Shown here one piece after another: positions 22,124-34,067 of a stretch of DNA of 64,000 nucleotides; within the stretch, counting starts at the first letter, position 1, and each line of letters begins with the position of its first letter. Source of the stretch: Diaporthe sp. PMI_573. Its lineage: Eukaryota; Ascomycota; Sordariomycetes; Diaporthales; Diaporthaceae. The translations under genes and the position numbers were made by a program. Under the pieces are notes generated by a model. It was not told where the DNA came from. It saw nothing but the letters and a program-made list of their open reading frames with translations, and did not search any database. The stretch spans positions 1-64,000 of the forward strand of contig JAJTUP010000146.1 in assembly GCA_021399435.1 (NCBI GenBank), given 5' to 3'.

Positions 22124-25100
22124 ATGGTATCCGAATCGAAATTCACAGAGGTTGATTTGGGGGATGGTATCGAGGCAGTGGAGCCCCCTAACGCAGACGA
22201 TAATGAAGCAAGAAGCAACAATCAAGCCGATTTATCGTCGACTGATCCCACCAACTCTATAGCGGTCGAGACGTATCTCGAGGGCAGCTCGGAGAGTTCA
22301 CGTCGCAAGCACTCGCAGTCATCTCTCCAGTCATCATCCTCAAGAACAATATCACTATCCACAGTTTCAAAGGTCGAGGAGGACCCATTGAAGCGAGATA
22401 AGAGAGAGACATCACCTCCGGCTTATCAAGATGTTGAGGCACAAAGAAGAGAGAGCGATGCCACGACGTCCACTATCAGAACAACTACCTCAGAAGTGAC
22501 AATTGGAAAGCAGCAAACTCGTGAGGAGAGGGCTGCTGGCAGGGGATTCTTTTCCTGGCTCACTAGAACAAGGCCACCTCCACCATATCCCTCTGAAAGA
22601 ACCGTCTCCCCCGAGTACACTGCCGGAATCTTTAGCCGACTGACATTCCAATGGATGTCACCAATGATGTCCGTAAGTATTGAGTCGCACACTTTTGTCT
22701 TTCATATAATATTCTGTCCGCAGAGTCTACTTTGACATCTCACCCTCTGCCTTACACTTGGAATATTTTCTTGGGTGAATAGGCAGCTGAGATGTTCTCA
22801 AGGCGTTTACTACACGTCGAATAGCACAAATTTGCGAGCTTGGGCACATGCCTGACGCGAACGCTTTGCTTTTCATGGACTGATTACTAACCGCTCGTGA
22901 ACAGGTGGGTTTTCGGCGGCCTCTGAAATTAAATGACATCTGGCTCCTCAACCCTGACCGGTCTATCGAGGCCCATGCTGAGCTCGTCAGCGCCGCCTTC
23001 AAGAAGGGTGTGGAAGCAGGTTACAAAGCACCCCTTTTTTGGGCCCTGTACAGCACCTTCAAAGCCGAGTTTCTCTTTGGAGGCCTGTGTCGGTTGATCT
23101 CGGATCTTTTTGTTGTCGGTTCTCCGTACACTCTCCGTTATCTCATCCAGTTCGCCCTGGAGTCGTACTATGCTAGCTTCGAGGGCGTGAAGCCACCTCC
23201 CGCTTCCCACGGATACGGTCTGGTCTTCGGGATCGTCTGCATGCAGGTCGTTCAAAGCTTTTGCACAAATCATTTCTTCTACAATGGGCACATGGTCGGT
23301 GGTCAGACAAGAGCGGCCCTTATCACAGCCATCTTCAACAAGTCGCTGAGAATATCAGGGCGGGCCCGGAACGGAATCAAGCCGCCATCTTTCAGCGACA
23401 CACAGACAACGCTGGTCGAAGATGATGAAGACCCGTCTGGGCAGAAAGGCGAGACAGCGCAAACCCGAGCGAAAGGGGGCCGGGTAAAAAATGCAAAGAA
23501 GCAGAGGAGCTCCGAGGTTGCAGAAATAGGATGGTCCAACGGGCGTGTTATTGGACTGATGGCTATTGACTCTGCACGTATTGACGCAGCTGCCGGTTTG
23601 ATCCATACCGTCTGGACTGCACCGCTTATCACCATTATTGCAGTGGCACTCCTGATCGTCAACCTGAGCTATAGTGCCCTGGCGGGGCTGGCCATCCTAA
23701 TCGTGGCGATGGTCTTCCTTGCCAAGACGGTCGGCAACCTGTATGTCAGGCGGAAGAAGATCAACCAGATTACAGACAAACGAGTAGGCCTCACCCAAGA
23801 AGTCTTATCGGCAGTCAGGTTGGTCAAGTACTTTGGCTGGGAGACGTCATTCGTCGAGCGCATCATTGGGCTCCGAGCCACCGAGACAACAGCGCTGCAG
23901 TTCTTCATGGCATTTCGCAACATTGTCACTGCAGTATCGCAGACAGTGCCCATCTTTGCAGCCATGCTTGCCTTTGTCACATATGCTACGACCCACAGCG
24001 GACTCTCCCCAGCCGTTGTATTTTCTTCCATGGCCATCTTTAACAGTCTCCGGAGCCCTTTAACGTACCTGCCTGTCTGCCTCGGCATGGCCGTGGACGC
24101 CTGGGCATCCATGCAACGGATCCAGGAATACCTCCTGGAGGAGGAACACGAGGTTTTTGAGGTTGATCCGAGCTTGGAGTCCGCCATTCACGTAGAGGAC
24201 GCTACCTTTACCTGGGAAAAGCAGCCCTCAAATGGGTCAGCCCCAGGTGCTGAGAACAAGACATCTGCGAAAATGGAAAGTGAGAAGCATGGATCGAGTG
24301 CGACTCTGGTCCAAGAGGAACAGCCTTTTTCCCTCGGCCATATCAATATGGACATCAACCGAGGAGAGCTGATCGCCGTTATCGGCGGTGTTGGATCCGG
24401 AAAGACGTCCTTGCTATCCGCCCTGACAGGCGACATGCGCAAGACCGACGGCTCGGTGGTCTGGGGGGGTAACAAGGCCGTCTGTGGCCAATATGCGTGG
24501 ATACAGAACGCTACTGTCAAGGACAACATCATTTTCGGCAACCAAGTCGATGAGGAATGGTACCGTATTGTTGTTCACGCATGCTCGCTCACCGCTGACT
24601 TCGAAACCCTCCCGCATGGTGATGCAACAGAGATCGGCGAGCGAGGTATCAACCTCTCGGGAGGGCAGAAGCAACGCATCAGCCTGGCCAGGGCCGTGTA
24701 CTCCAGAGCCGACATCCTGCTGCTGGACGATCCTCTGAGTGCAGTTGATCCTTATGTTGGCAAGTTCATATTCGAGACGGCCATATGCGGCCTTCTCGGC
24801 CACAAGACACGAGTCCTCGCAACGCACCAGATGCACGTCCTCAGTCAGTGTGATCGTATCATTTGGATGGAGAATGGCCGCGTCCGAGCCATAGATTCGT
24901 ACCTCCACCTCATGGTCAACAACAAAGACTTTGCTGCCATGGTCCACGAACGGGTCGCGGCGGCACAACAAAACAACGAGGCAACCGCCGACTCAGCCAT
25001 ACCAACAACAGCAGTCAGTACCGTGGCCGCCGCCCCTTCTGCTGCCGCGAAAGCAGCCAAGGCCGCTGCTGGAAAACTAAAGGACCTCATGTCGACCGAA

Positions 25101-27026
25101 GACCAGAACACCAAGAGCATTCCCTGGTCGGTGTACGTCTCGTACATTACCTCTGCGGACAGCATGGTGCTGGTCGCTCTCATACTCCCGCTTCTGTGCC
25201 TGGCGCAGGGCCTGAATATCCTTTCCAGCCTCTGGCTGGCCTGGTGGAGTCAGGACAAATATGGCCTGCCGGAGAATACGTATATTGGCATATATGTCAT
25301 GCTATGCGTCACCCAGGCTCTCTTCCTCTACGCCTTTGGCATCTGCCTTGCCATCACTTGCACCAGCTCGAGCAACCAAATGCTTAACAAGGCACTGCGG
25401 AAAATCCTGCACGCGCCGATCGCGTTCTTTGACACGACGCCTCTTGGCCGCATCACCAACCGCTTTTCCAAGGATGTTGATGTGATGGATTATTCTCTGA
25501 CGGAGGCTCTTCGTCTTTATTGCATCTCGATCGCGATGGTCATCTCCATTTTCGCCTTGATACTTTCTTACTTCTACTGGGTGAGTACAACTCAATGTCC
25601 CCGACTTCGGATTCTGACCTCCTTGTTGACAACAAATCACTGACGTGGTGGGTAGTTCATATGTGCCCTTGTCCCCGTCATGATAATATTCTTCTTCTCG
25701 GCCGCTTACTACCGTGCCTCTGCCCGTGAAGTGAAACGGTACGAGGCAGTCCTCCGATCTGTCGTCTTCGCGCGCTTCACCGAGGGTCTGAGTGGTGTCT
25801 CGTGCATCCGCAGCTACGATTCGCAAGATCGCTTCGTAAAGACGATCAAAGTAGCTATAGATAACATGGATAGTGCCAACTATCTGACCTTCTCCAATCA
25901 GCGGTGGCTCAACATGCGCCTGGACCTGGTCGGCGTCATCCTCATCCTTACTGTGGGTATTGTGGTCGTCCAGGAGCGCTTCACACAATCCCCGGCCATT
26001 TCCGGGCTGGTCCTGTCGTACATCCTCGGCGCCACGCAGGTCCTGCAATTCATTGTGAGGCAGTTTGCCGACGTCGAGAACGCGATGAATGCCACCGAGC
26101 GGCTCTACTCTTATGGCACGGACATCCCACAGGAGGGAGCCACCGTCAACAACGGCGTCGCCCCGCGGCCGCCGACCTCGGCATGGCCTTTCGCAGGCGA
26201 GATCACCTTCGACAACGTGCGAATGCGGTATAGACCTGAGCTCCCCGAAGTGTTGAGAGGTTTCAACCTGCAGGTCGGTGGGAGCGAGCGCATCGGTATT
26301 ATCGGACGTACCGGGGCTGGCAAGTCCAGCCTGGTCGGCGCCCTGTTCCGGATGCAGGAGCTCAGCGGCGGGTCCATCACCATCGACGGGGAGGATATCT
26401 CCAAATTGCCTCTGGATGCCCTTCGCTCACGGCTTTCCATCATCCCCCAGGACACCACGCTGTTCCGCGGCACCGTGAGGTCGAATCTTGACCCGTTCAA
26501 CAACTGCTCCGAGTGGCAGCTCATACATGCTCTGCAACAAGCCTACCTTGGCTCGCTCAACCTGGACGACAAGGTCGAGGAGGAGGGGTTGAATTTCTCC
26601 CTCGGCCAGCGACAGCTCCTCGCACTCGCCCGGGTGCTGGTCAGGGGAAGCAGGATTGTCGTGTGCGACGAAGCGACCTCTAACGTAGACCTAGAAACGG
26701 ACGAGAAGATCCAGAACACAATGCTTCACGCCTTCAAGGGTAAGACGGTGTTGACGATTGCGCACCGGATACGGACCATCATCAACTATGACCGGATATG
26801 CGTCATGCACCAGGGCCAGATCATCGAGCTCGGCACCCCGAGGGAACTTTGGGACTTGGGTGGCGTGTTTAGGGGCATGTGTGAGAGGAGCGGCATCGGT
26901 AAGGAGGAGTTCACCGAGGTTGTAAGTCAATCCCCCGACCCGGCAGTCCCTCATCTGTTCGGAATCACAAATCACGTGTCGCTTTATTTGTGTCACCCGA
27001 CTGACTGATCTCCACAGTGGTTTTGA
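22124..27026 (+). CDS. ABC transporter, ABCC/Yor1-like full transporter (1499 aa, four exons)
   Basis: ATP-driven exporter with two membrane and two nucleotide-binding domains, expected in the plasma or vacuolar membrane. Exons are 22124-22672, 22905-25580, 25656-26921 and 27018-27026 (last codons W-F-stop); all joins are phase 0. NBD1 has Walker A GGVGSGKTS (from residue 677), signature LSGGQKQR (near 767) and Walker B ILLLDDPLS, where Asp replaces the catalytic Glu. NBD2 has GRTGAGKSS (from 1292), LGQRQ (near 1391) and VVCDEATSNVD with the Glu kept (near 1412). Such asymmetry is usual in ABCC proteins. There is a long polar Ser-rich N-terminus and no TMD0, as in Yor1-type drug pumps. Intron 1 is long (232 nt). 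Likely roles are toxin or metabolite efflux; the substrate is not readable. Confidence 0.92.
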
Positions 27027-27484
27027 TGTGCGTGAAGGAGAAACTCGTGGTCGGGGCACTCCAGACGGGCATTGGGTAGGCGTTAGGTGTTGTTGAGCAT
27101 GTGTGTACAAGGGGCCGCCAGTGTTCTGATGGCGTCTGCTTCGTAATGCGTAGTCAACAGTCGGGCGCTGTTTATTTGTCACACACGTCTCGGTAGAAAT
27201 TGTAATACTTGCGACTTGCCATTGTGAGTGTACTGCTCTGAGCGTAGAGCGGTTCATTGTCGGAGGCTCTGCTCGAAATGATGCAAGGGTCACCGTCACC
27301 GCCACGGAACGCGAAAGCTTGTCCGTATCACTTTCACGGCTGGAGAAGACGCTGGTCCTGTTTGAATGTGTTTGTTGAGGGCGGCGGCATTCCTTTCCGT
27401 TGAGTTGAAAGAGTCGGCTTTGCTGTGGATGTGTTGCCGGACGGCAAAGCGCCGTATGGTCACCTGATCTGTGGTGCTCGGCCT
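27027..27484. other. Convergent intergenic region
   Basis: Holds the 3' ends of the ABC transporter and RNase III-like genes. Nothing else is seen. Confidence 0.6.
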
Positions 27485-29158
27485 TCAGGCCTTCCCGCTC
27501 GTGGATTTCCTCAAATACTGCTTCCAATCGACTGGCATGTGTTGGGCAGCGTTGGTAGTCCACAATACAGAGCCCAGCCTGTGAGGAGATTTATACTCAG
27601 GAGATGAAGTAGTCGGTTTCCCCATCGAATCGACCGCAGCTGGTACTGTTGAGCCCGACCCTGGTGTGTCGGATGATTCATTGGCTAACATTTGACGCAG
27701 GTTGGGCAAGGAGGTCGGCATTTCGTTTTCCGGCGCATCTCGTGGGAGCCAGAGCTCCAATCTCGCCCTCCAGACCATTTCGAGCTGTTTCAACACGAGC
27801 TCCTTATGGCTCTTGTACTTCGACTGCAAGCCGCGCATCCGCCCTCTGTTTGTTAGCAAGATGCGCTTTAGTCGAAGCAAAGCCTCAGCTTGTAGTGCCA
27901 ATGATCTGTCAGAGGCTTCATCCGCGCTGTGGGTCGTCAAGCACAGCTTGTCAGTCGGAAAGTCACTGGAGATATTCTTCCGCGACTTCCCTGGGAGCCG
28001 AAAGAGTACTTGACGATGACATCTCAGTCGGTGGATCAAATCTTTTTGGTCAGCCGAATCCATGCTCACATCATTTTCAACAGACCGTATGAACCAGTTT
28101 ATTCGCTTCCACTCGGTGTCTGTGGGATTCCGGGCTGTGGATTCATCATGCCGGCCGGCAAAACTACTGCCGCTGTTGCTCTGAATTCCCGGGTGCTGTA
28201 CAGGCAGAGTACTTTCCAGGGTGGTGTCACGATGGCCTGGATTTGTCTGCTCGTTAATTGCGAGCATGGGTGCTGGGGCGTGTTGCTCTGGAAGTTTCGT
28301 GGGTTGGCAAGGACTCGGCTCCTGACCATGACCCTTATCTCTTGTTCCGACCCGGGCTGCAAAACACTTCTGGGCCATGCGGACCATGATTTGCGGTGCG
28401 TACGAGATGTGTTTGAGGCGTGACCACATACCAGTCGGCAACCTCTCAGTTCCTTTGTCTCTCCTCTGCGCGCGCCACGGCAGATGACTGCGCCGCCCTG
28501 TGCCTTGCTGAACCATGAAGGACTGGCCGTGGCTGAACAAAAGCTGGAGCAGGGCCAAGTGATGTCCGATGAAGAAGCAGTTGGACAAAGGGCGGCTTGA
28601 CCGGATCTCGCATGGTGGCTGATTGGCGGTGATGGTGGAGGGGGAAGGGGAGGGGAGTAGGGGATGTCTCGTGAGGCCAAATCTGTCCATTACGGAAGCG
28701 ACGGCTGCAAGGTCGCGTTTTGAGTCCAGCCAGACAGCACCGATGATGGCTTCGATGGTGGTGGCCATGCTCCTGTCAGTGCTACACGGCGAGAGAGTAC
28801 AGTCCTGGATCCGCAGACGGAAGCAAACGCTTGCGAGGTTCGTATTGCTAAGCAAGGCGCGCTTCATGAGTTCCCACTGCAAGGGTGTGAGACGTCCCTT
28901 GCTATCGTACCAGCGAGCTGCCAGCTGGAGGTCGGCGACCTTGTCCCCGGCAATGGCCAGGCGCTGGTTGCGGGAGCCGAAAGGGGTCAGGGCCTCTCTG
29001 ATGAGCCCTGGGTCCCTGAACCTATAGCCGATAATGCGCTGGCAGTTCTCGACGTGGGTTTGGATGAGGGCGCGGTTCGTGACCCAAAATGGAGCGAGAG
29101 AAAGGGGCTTCATGGCCACATGTTGCCTTCCTCTCATGCCGCGTAGTCGCGCCGCCAT
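27485..29158 (-). CDS. RNase III-like domain protein with incomplete catalytic site (557 aa)
   Basis: Start chosen at ATG 29158; the frame upstream opens only with GTG. Residues about 30-160 follow the RNase III fold: IIGYRFRDPGLIREALTP, then NQRLAIAGDKVADLQLA in place of NERLEFLGDAVLxxxxx, then TTIEAIIGAVWLDS in place of DxxEAxxGAIYLD. Of the four usual metal ligands, the Glu of RLEFLGD is Ala and the first Asp of DxxEA is Thr. The other Asp and Glu remain. This suggests RNA binding or a structural role, as in mitoribosomal RNase III-like proteins, rather than cleavage. The remaining 390 residues are basic, low in hydrophobic content and unrecognised. An unseen intron in the middle cannot be excluded, since the frame stays open throughout. 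Confidence 0.6.
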   Translation of the reverse strand: MAARLRGMRGRQHVAMKPLSLAPFWVTNRALIQTHVENCQRIIGYRFRDPGLIREALTPFGSRNQRLAIAGDKVADLQLAARWYDSKGRLTPLQWELMKRALLSNTNLASVCFRLRIQDCTLSPCSTDRSMATTIEAIIGAVWLDSKRDLAAVASVMDRFGLTRHPLLPSPSPSTITANQPPCEIRSSRPLSNCFFIGHHLALLQLLFSHGQSFMVQQGTGRRSHLPWRAQRRDKGTERLPTGMWSRLKHISYAPQIMVRMAQKCFAARVGTRDKGHGQEPSPCQPTKLPEQHAPAPMLAINEQTNPGHRDTTLESTLPVQHPGIQSNSGSSFAGRHDESTARNPTDTEWKRINWFIRSVENDVSMDSADQKDLIHRLRCHRQVLFRLPGKSRKNISSDFPTDKLCLTTHSADEASDRSLALQAEALLRLKRILLTNRGRMRGLQSKYKSHKELVLKQLEMVWRARLELWLPRDAPENEMPTSLPNLRQMLANESSDTPGSGSTVPAAVDSMGKPTTSSPEYKSPHRLGSVLWTTNAAQHMPVDWKQYLRKSTSGKA

Positions 29159-30354
29159 CGTTTTCACACCGGCACATTCTCATGCCGGATCACATGAATG
29201 GTCCAGATGCTACTTTATGTGATGCAGTGTGCTGGCCGTTTATGCCAAGAGGGCAGGGTGTCGAGGGTGAGTTTGATGGAGAGAGACTTGAATGTTGAAG
29301 CTGGCTTGAGATTTTCCAATGCATTGCCTGCACCTGCCGCAGGGTCAGGTGACCAAACTGGCGCGACATCCAGCTGGAAGACGCAACAAATACAGGTGGA
29401 CGCTTACCGACGACGCAAGACAATAAGAAATTGACCGAGGTCAGATGCACATATATATGAAATTAATACCTGGTTTTTTGAGAGCAGCGGACAGCTTCCC
29501 GCTTGCAGGATTTGCTACCAAAGCACAGTGGCCCTGCCTACCTACGGCCTAAGTAGGTATAGACAAAATTCAAGTTGATATCCAGGGTTGGGGTTAGTTC
29601 AGACAGGAGCATACCTTGAAGAATTCGTGTTAACGCCCACTGAATCTGCTCCGGGTGCCAATGTGAGAATCCCAACCGAAAATGGGCATGTCAAAATAAC
29701 CTTGCTTGTTTTATCAAGGCCAGATTGAATCTGTCCCTCAGCGCCATGCCCCAAGACGAATGCTGTGCCGTTGCCCCCCTCTGCCCCTGTGCCCCTGTGC
29801 GTGCCCCCCCCCTGTGGGAGTGGTTCGGATGAGAATACTACCTTGCCGTTGGCCTGGAGGTCTGTACCTGGCATGCCGAGAAAACGTTATTTGCTTCCCC
29901 CAGCAGCCCCACAAGAATATGAGGAGTCAATCACTAGCGTACCGGAAGCAGAAACCTAGAACATCAAAACCCGCTAGGCTAAACTCGTTGTAGCAGGTGC
30001 AGGGAGAGCTGTACATTGCGCTGCATCCTCGGGGAAGTCATGACTTAATAGATAAGAATGTACGGGCCATGTCATTGGACATCTATATCGCACCACTCGG
30101 CTCGCGTCGCCTACGGTGAACACATGTAGGTAGCCATGACATGATCAATGGGCCAGAGGGTCATTTGGAAGCATTTGTCCTCAGAAGTTAGATCCTATGC
30201 CGATACCAGCGACAAATATTAATAATATATCCTGTACCCCAAGTTATTACTCCTCTGGTTGCCCTTCTGTTCCCCATTCTGATCTTGAGGTGGCCTGCTG
30301 ATCACAAGGCACCACGTGGGATTGCTGTGTCAAGTAAACTGGCGACTCAACAAA
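29159..30354. other. Divergent intergenic region
   Basis: Between the RNase III-like and S41 peptidase starts. It contains the imperfect palindrome CCTACCTACGGCCTAAGTAGGT near 29536-29557 and a C run near 29805. No gene seen. Confidence 0.55.
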
Positions 30355-32851
30355 ATGGTAGCCCACCTCTTGCTTGCGTCGCTCGTGCCAGCCATCTCGC
30401 TGGCTGCTACCATTCATGCCCGTGATGGAAGTAGTCTCCACGCTCGACAGACCTCGACTGAGCCATGTGCTGTTGTTAGCCGTGAGTGGGCCGCTCAGAA
30501 GGCAGCCAATGTTTCCGGTAAGTGCGGCTTTGAAGCATACATGTCCATAATCAAAGGGCCGCGGTGAGCTAACCAGCTTCGATGCGCAGGAGTACCAGTC
30601 GTAGACGGCCAACTGGCATACGATTGTCTAAATTCGGTCCCACTGCATGCCGATGATGCCGTTCGACTGGTTCGGTCTATCCAGCCGTACCTAGAGTGGC
30701 AGTCAAGTAAGTTGCTACGTTAACCTGAATGCTTTCATTCAAGTTTGTGGTTCGACCAGTGCTAAGGCAAGTATCGGTATAGCTGTATCATACCTGAAGG
30801 ACCCGCCGGTGGATTATCAGTTTCCCGCATATGACATCCCGGCCGCCTTTGAAGACATCATCAGCAACGTCAAAGGCGGCTTATACGCCAATGAGTACGA
30901 ATTCCAGGCAGATCTATACGCCGCCTTCAACCTGGCCAAGGATGGTCATTTCAGATATATTCCGGATCTGATTGGCGCAGCCATTCAGTTCCGAAGACAG
31001 AACATTGCCCTGGCCTCGGTGAGCCTCGATGGGGTGGCTGTTCCCCAGATTTATACCGTCTGTAAGTATATGCGTCCGTTCCGTGGGAGTTGATGAACAG
31101 ACCTGTTGACCAATATCACCACAGCCGATCTTCGGGCTTATAACAACGGCACCTTCGCGAACCCATCTCCAGTCACCCAGATCAACGGTGGGGATGCTGT
31201 TGAGTATTTGGAGGACCTGTCCCTTCTGGGTGCACTGCAGGATCGCGATGCCCTCTATAACACTCTGTTCTACTCACCCGCCTTTTATGCCTCGAACAAG
31301 GGTGACTGGCAGGGTTACTTTGGCGGAACGGGCCGATATGGCAACATCTACCCAAATGCATCCACCTCTTTGACCTTCGAGAACGGCACGACAATCGACA
31401 TTCCGACCGTCGCGCGAGTTGTGGGCGATTTCTCAAACATCACGGACGGAGAATCCTTCTACGCAAAGTACTGCTCCGGCACAGTCCCGGTCACGACTGT
31501 AGCAACGCCTACACCTGTGCCCACGCCCACACCAGGCGGGAACCTGACTGGCACCCCACCTTTGGGGTATCCGACTCCGGTTGTTATAGCATCAGACGGT
31601 TCTGCAGCCGGCTACTTCCTCCCGGACAGTGATGTCGCAGTCCTCGCATTGCTTACCTATTCGCCAGCTATCCCAGCTGAGTTCCAGCTCGCGGTGCAGA
31701 CCCTCATCGAGGACGCCAAAGCTGCCGGGAAGACAAAGCTGATAGTAGACGTGTCGGCCAACGGCGGAGGCTATATTTTCCAGGGCCACGACACCTTCCG
31801 GCAACTCTTCCCGCAGATCCAGCAGGACGGCTTTAACCGCTTCCGCTCCAACGAACTACTGCAGATCGCGGGCAAGCAGTTCTCAGCAGCCATCCCACCG
31901 GGTTTTAACCCCGAGACGAGTGACAACGATACGCTGATCAATATCTGGGAGTCGTATCAGAATTTCCGCTTCGATCTAAACTTCACCAACCAGTCATTCG
32001 TGTCAGTTGACGACAAGTTCTCCCCAGAGACGTTCAACGGTGACGAATTCACCCCCATCCACCGGTGGAACTTTGACGACCCGCTCTTGACCATAAACGA
32101 GACATATGGCATTGGCTTTGATGTGACGGGCTACCGCTCTCGCGCGTCCAACTTCACGCAGCCATTCGCAGCCGAGGACATCATTCTGCTTTATGACGGC
32201 TACTGCGCCTCGACATGCACGCTGTTCTCTGAATTCCTACGCGTACAGGCCAATGTGCGATCTGTCACGTTCGGTGGCCGTCCTGGGCTGGACAGCTCTG
32301 GCGAAATCCCCATTATCCAGAACTACGGTGGCGTAAAGGGGAGCAACAACGTCGGCTACAGCTATTTCAACCAGCTCGCGGGCCTCTCCCTGGCGATCCA
32401 GGGCAACCCAGTTAACACGACGTCCGCGCCAGTGGGACCGTTGTCTGCTGAAGAGATCTCACTGCTGGAGCTCAATCTGGACACGTACGCGGCCAATCGC
32501 AGCACAGGCACGAGCATCAATGTCCGTGATAATATCCTGAGGGACAACCTGGACGCCGGTTTGCCCTCGCAATTCGTCTACGAGCCGACGGACTGCCGGC
32601 TCTTCTACACACCCAAGAGCATCATAGACCCCGAGGAGCAATGGCGGCAGGTGGCGGAAGCGGCCTGGGGAGGCGGGGACTGTGTCGCTGGCTCGCTGGG
32701 AACTGGGGAGGACAAGCTGAAGAGGACCGTGGTGCGCAGTGGCGAGCAGTGGAAGAGAAATGTGGAGCCCAAGGTGATCAGCTTGCCAGACAAGAAGCCC
32801 GTGAGAAATTTGTGGTGGGAGGCGCAGTTCGACACGAGTGTTCCCTACTAA
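30355..32851 (+). CDS. Secreted S41-type (CPAF/tail-specific-like) serine peptidase family protein (761 aa)
   Basis: Exons 30355-30517, 30590-30706, 30783-31061 and 31125-32851, all joins phase 1 and in frame. The N-terminus is a clear signal peptide (MVAHLLLASLVPAISLAA) followed by an HARDGSSLHARQ segment with a possible Kex2-like processing site. A Pro/Thr-rich spacer (TPTPVPTPTPGG, about residue 315) precedes the S41 core. The core contains KLIVDVSANGGGYIF, DIILLYDGYCASTCTLFSEF with the presumed nucleophile Ser in CAST, and VRSVTFGGRPG. Several N-x-T/S sites suggest glycosylation. Fungal members are common, uncharacterised secreted proteins; a homologue is annotated in the ustiloxin cluster, but no other RiPP gene is visible here. 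The short exon 2 and the AG at 30782 were chosen because other acceptors give stops. Confidence 0.82.
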
Positions 32852-34067
32852 ACGAGCAACGCGTCCACAATGTAGTTACACTTCAATTAATTGGTAATGA
32901 GTAAACTACTTAGGTAGAGAGCCTCATAATACCTTCAAGAGTTTCCTGCCTGAATTCCTGTTCGACCACGCAGTAGCTCGAGGCGCCCTCACAGGTTTTT
33001 CATATCTACTCTGTTTCTCTGTTCCTGCTCCAGAACTTTGCAATTGCCGACACAATGGCTCAGCAAGGTTGTCTTGCTCTCCCACGACCCAGAGCTCTTG
33101 CTCGAGGATAGTGCGTGCCTGTGTACATGTCGGCCAGCCTATTCGCATCGTATTTGATGCCTTTGCTCTTGATACGACGGACGAAGCAGCCGACATGCGT
33201 GTTGATGCCTCTCAATCCGGCATCTGAGGCTGAGTCGGATGTTCTTGCATCTGGGCAACGCAGAAGATGGAGTTACGTATAATCAAATCCTTTGATGACA
33301 TGCATTGTACAATGACGGCGTCGAGTGCGATGCTACATCGTCCAGGGAATAGCCTGCTACTCTTGGTCACTTGCTCTTTGTCTCGAAAGTTCTAGGTTCA
33401 GCCGCAAGAGCCTCAATTTTAGGGGTTATGGCGTGTCTTGGTGGTTTTGGATGTAGTCCTCGACTGAGCACTTCAATGCGCTACAATACTTCTCAACCCC
33501 CTCCTTGCCCCTACAGTGCCTGTTCTCTTGTGACTAGTGCTGACCAAGTACAGTTTTCCTTTCCAGAGCAAAGCAATAATTTCCTGGAACAGATTAGCCC
33601 TGCCATTTCTATTAAGATCTTGGAGTTCAAGTCATCAATTGAGTTTGCGAAGGCCGAACAATGTCGCATCGACGGATTTCACCCACTTGTTACCATTCTG
33701 AACACCCAGGTGCCTGATGAGATCAGAAAGCTCTCTCGGGCTCGGAGGCTCAAATCCCGAGGTGTTGACGCTTTAACGCGAAGGGCTGCGGGTCTGAGAA
33801 CTCTTGACAGCGATTCTTAGACCATCCATGGAGAGCGCGATGCTGACACCATCGATCTGCTTTCCTTGAGAACTGAAGCTATGAAAATCTGGGTTCGGAA
33901 GCCTGCAAGCTCTAGGGCACATTCCGAATCAGCACTCCCAAAAGATACCTGTGCCCAGTATGATGCATGTACTGAAGAAGAATAGATTACAGGAACGATC
34001 TATCTTTGGAGTATGCTGGTGACCCAGGAAAGGATGCAATGGCCTCGAGGTAGGCGGCATCATTTTG
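32852..34067. other. Intergenic region with one weak ORF
   Basis: Holds the 3' ends of two convergent genes and the doubtful frame listed separately. No other structure is seen. Confidence 0.5.
33428..33820 (+). CDS. Doubtful small hypothetical protein (130 aa)
   Basis: An ATG-initiated frame with Ser- and Arg-rich text and no known motif. The frame extends upstream only from a TTG. It could be the last exon of a small gene, a decayed gene or chance; codon content is unremarkable. Confidence 0.18.
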   Translation: MACLGGFGCSPRLSTSMRYNTSQPPPCPYSACSLVTSADQVQFSFPEQSNNFLEQISPAISIKILEFKSSIEFAKAEQCRIDGFHPLVTILNTQVPDEIRKLSRARRLKSRGVDALTRRAAGLRTLDSDS

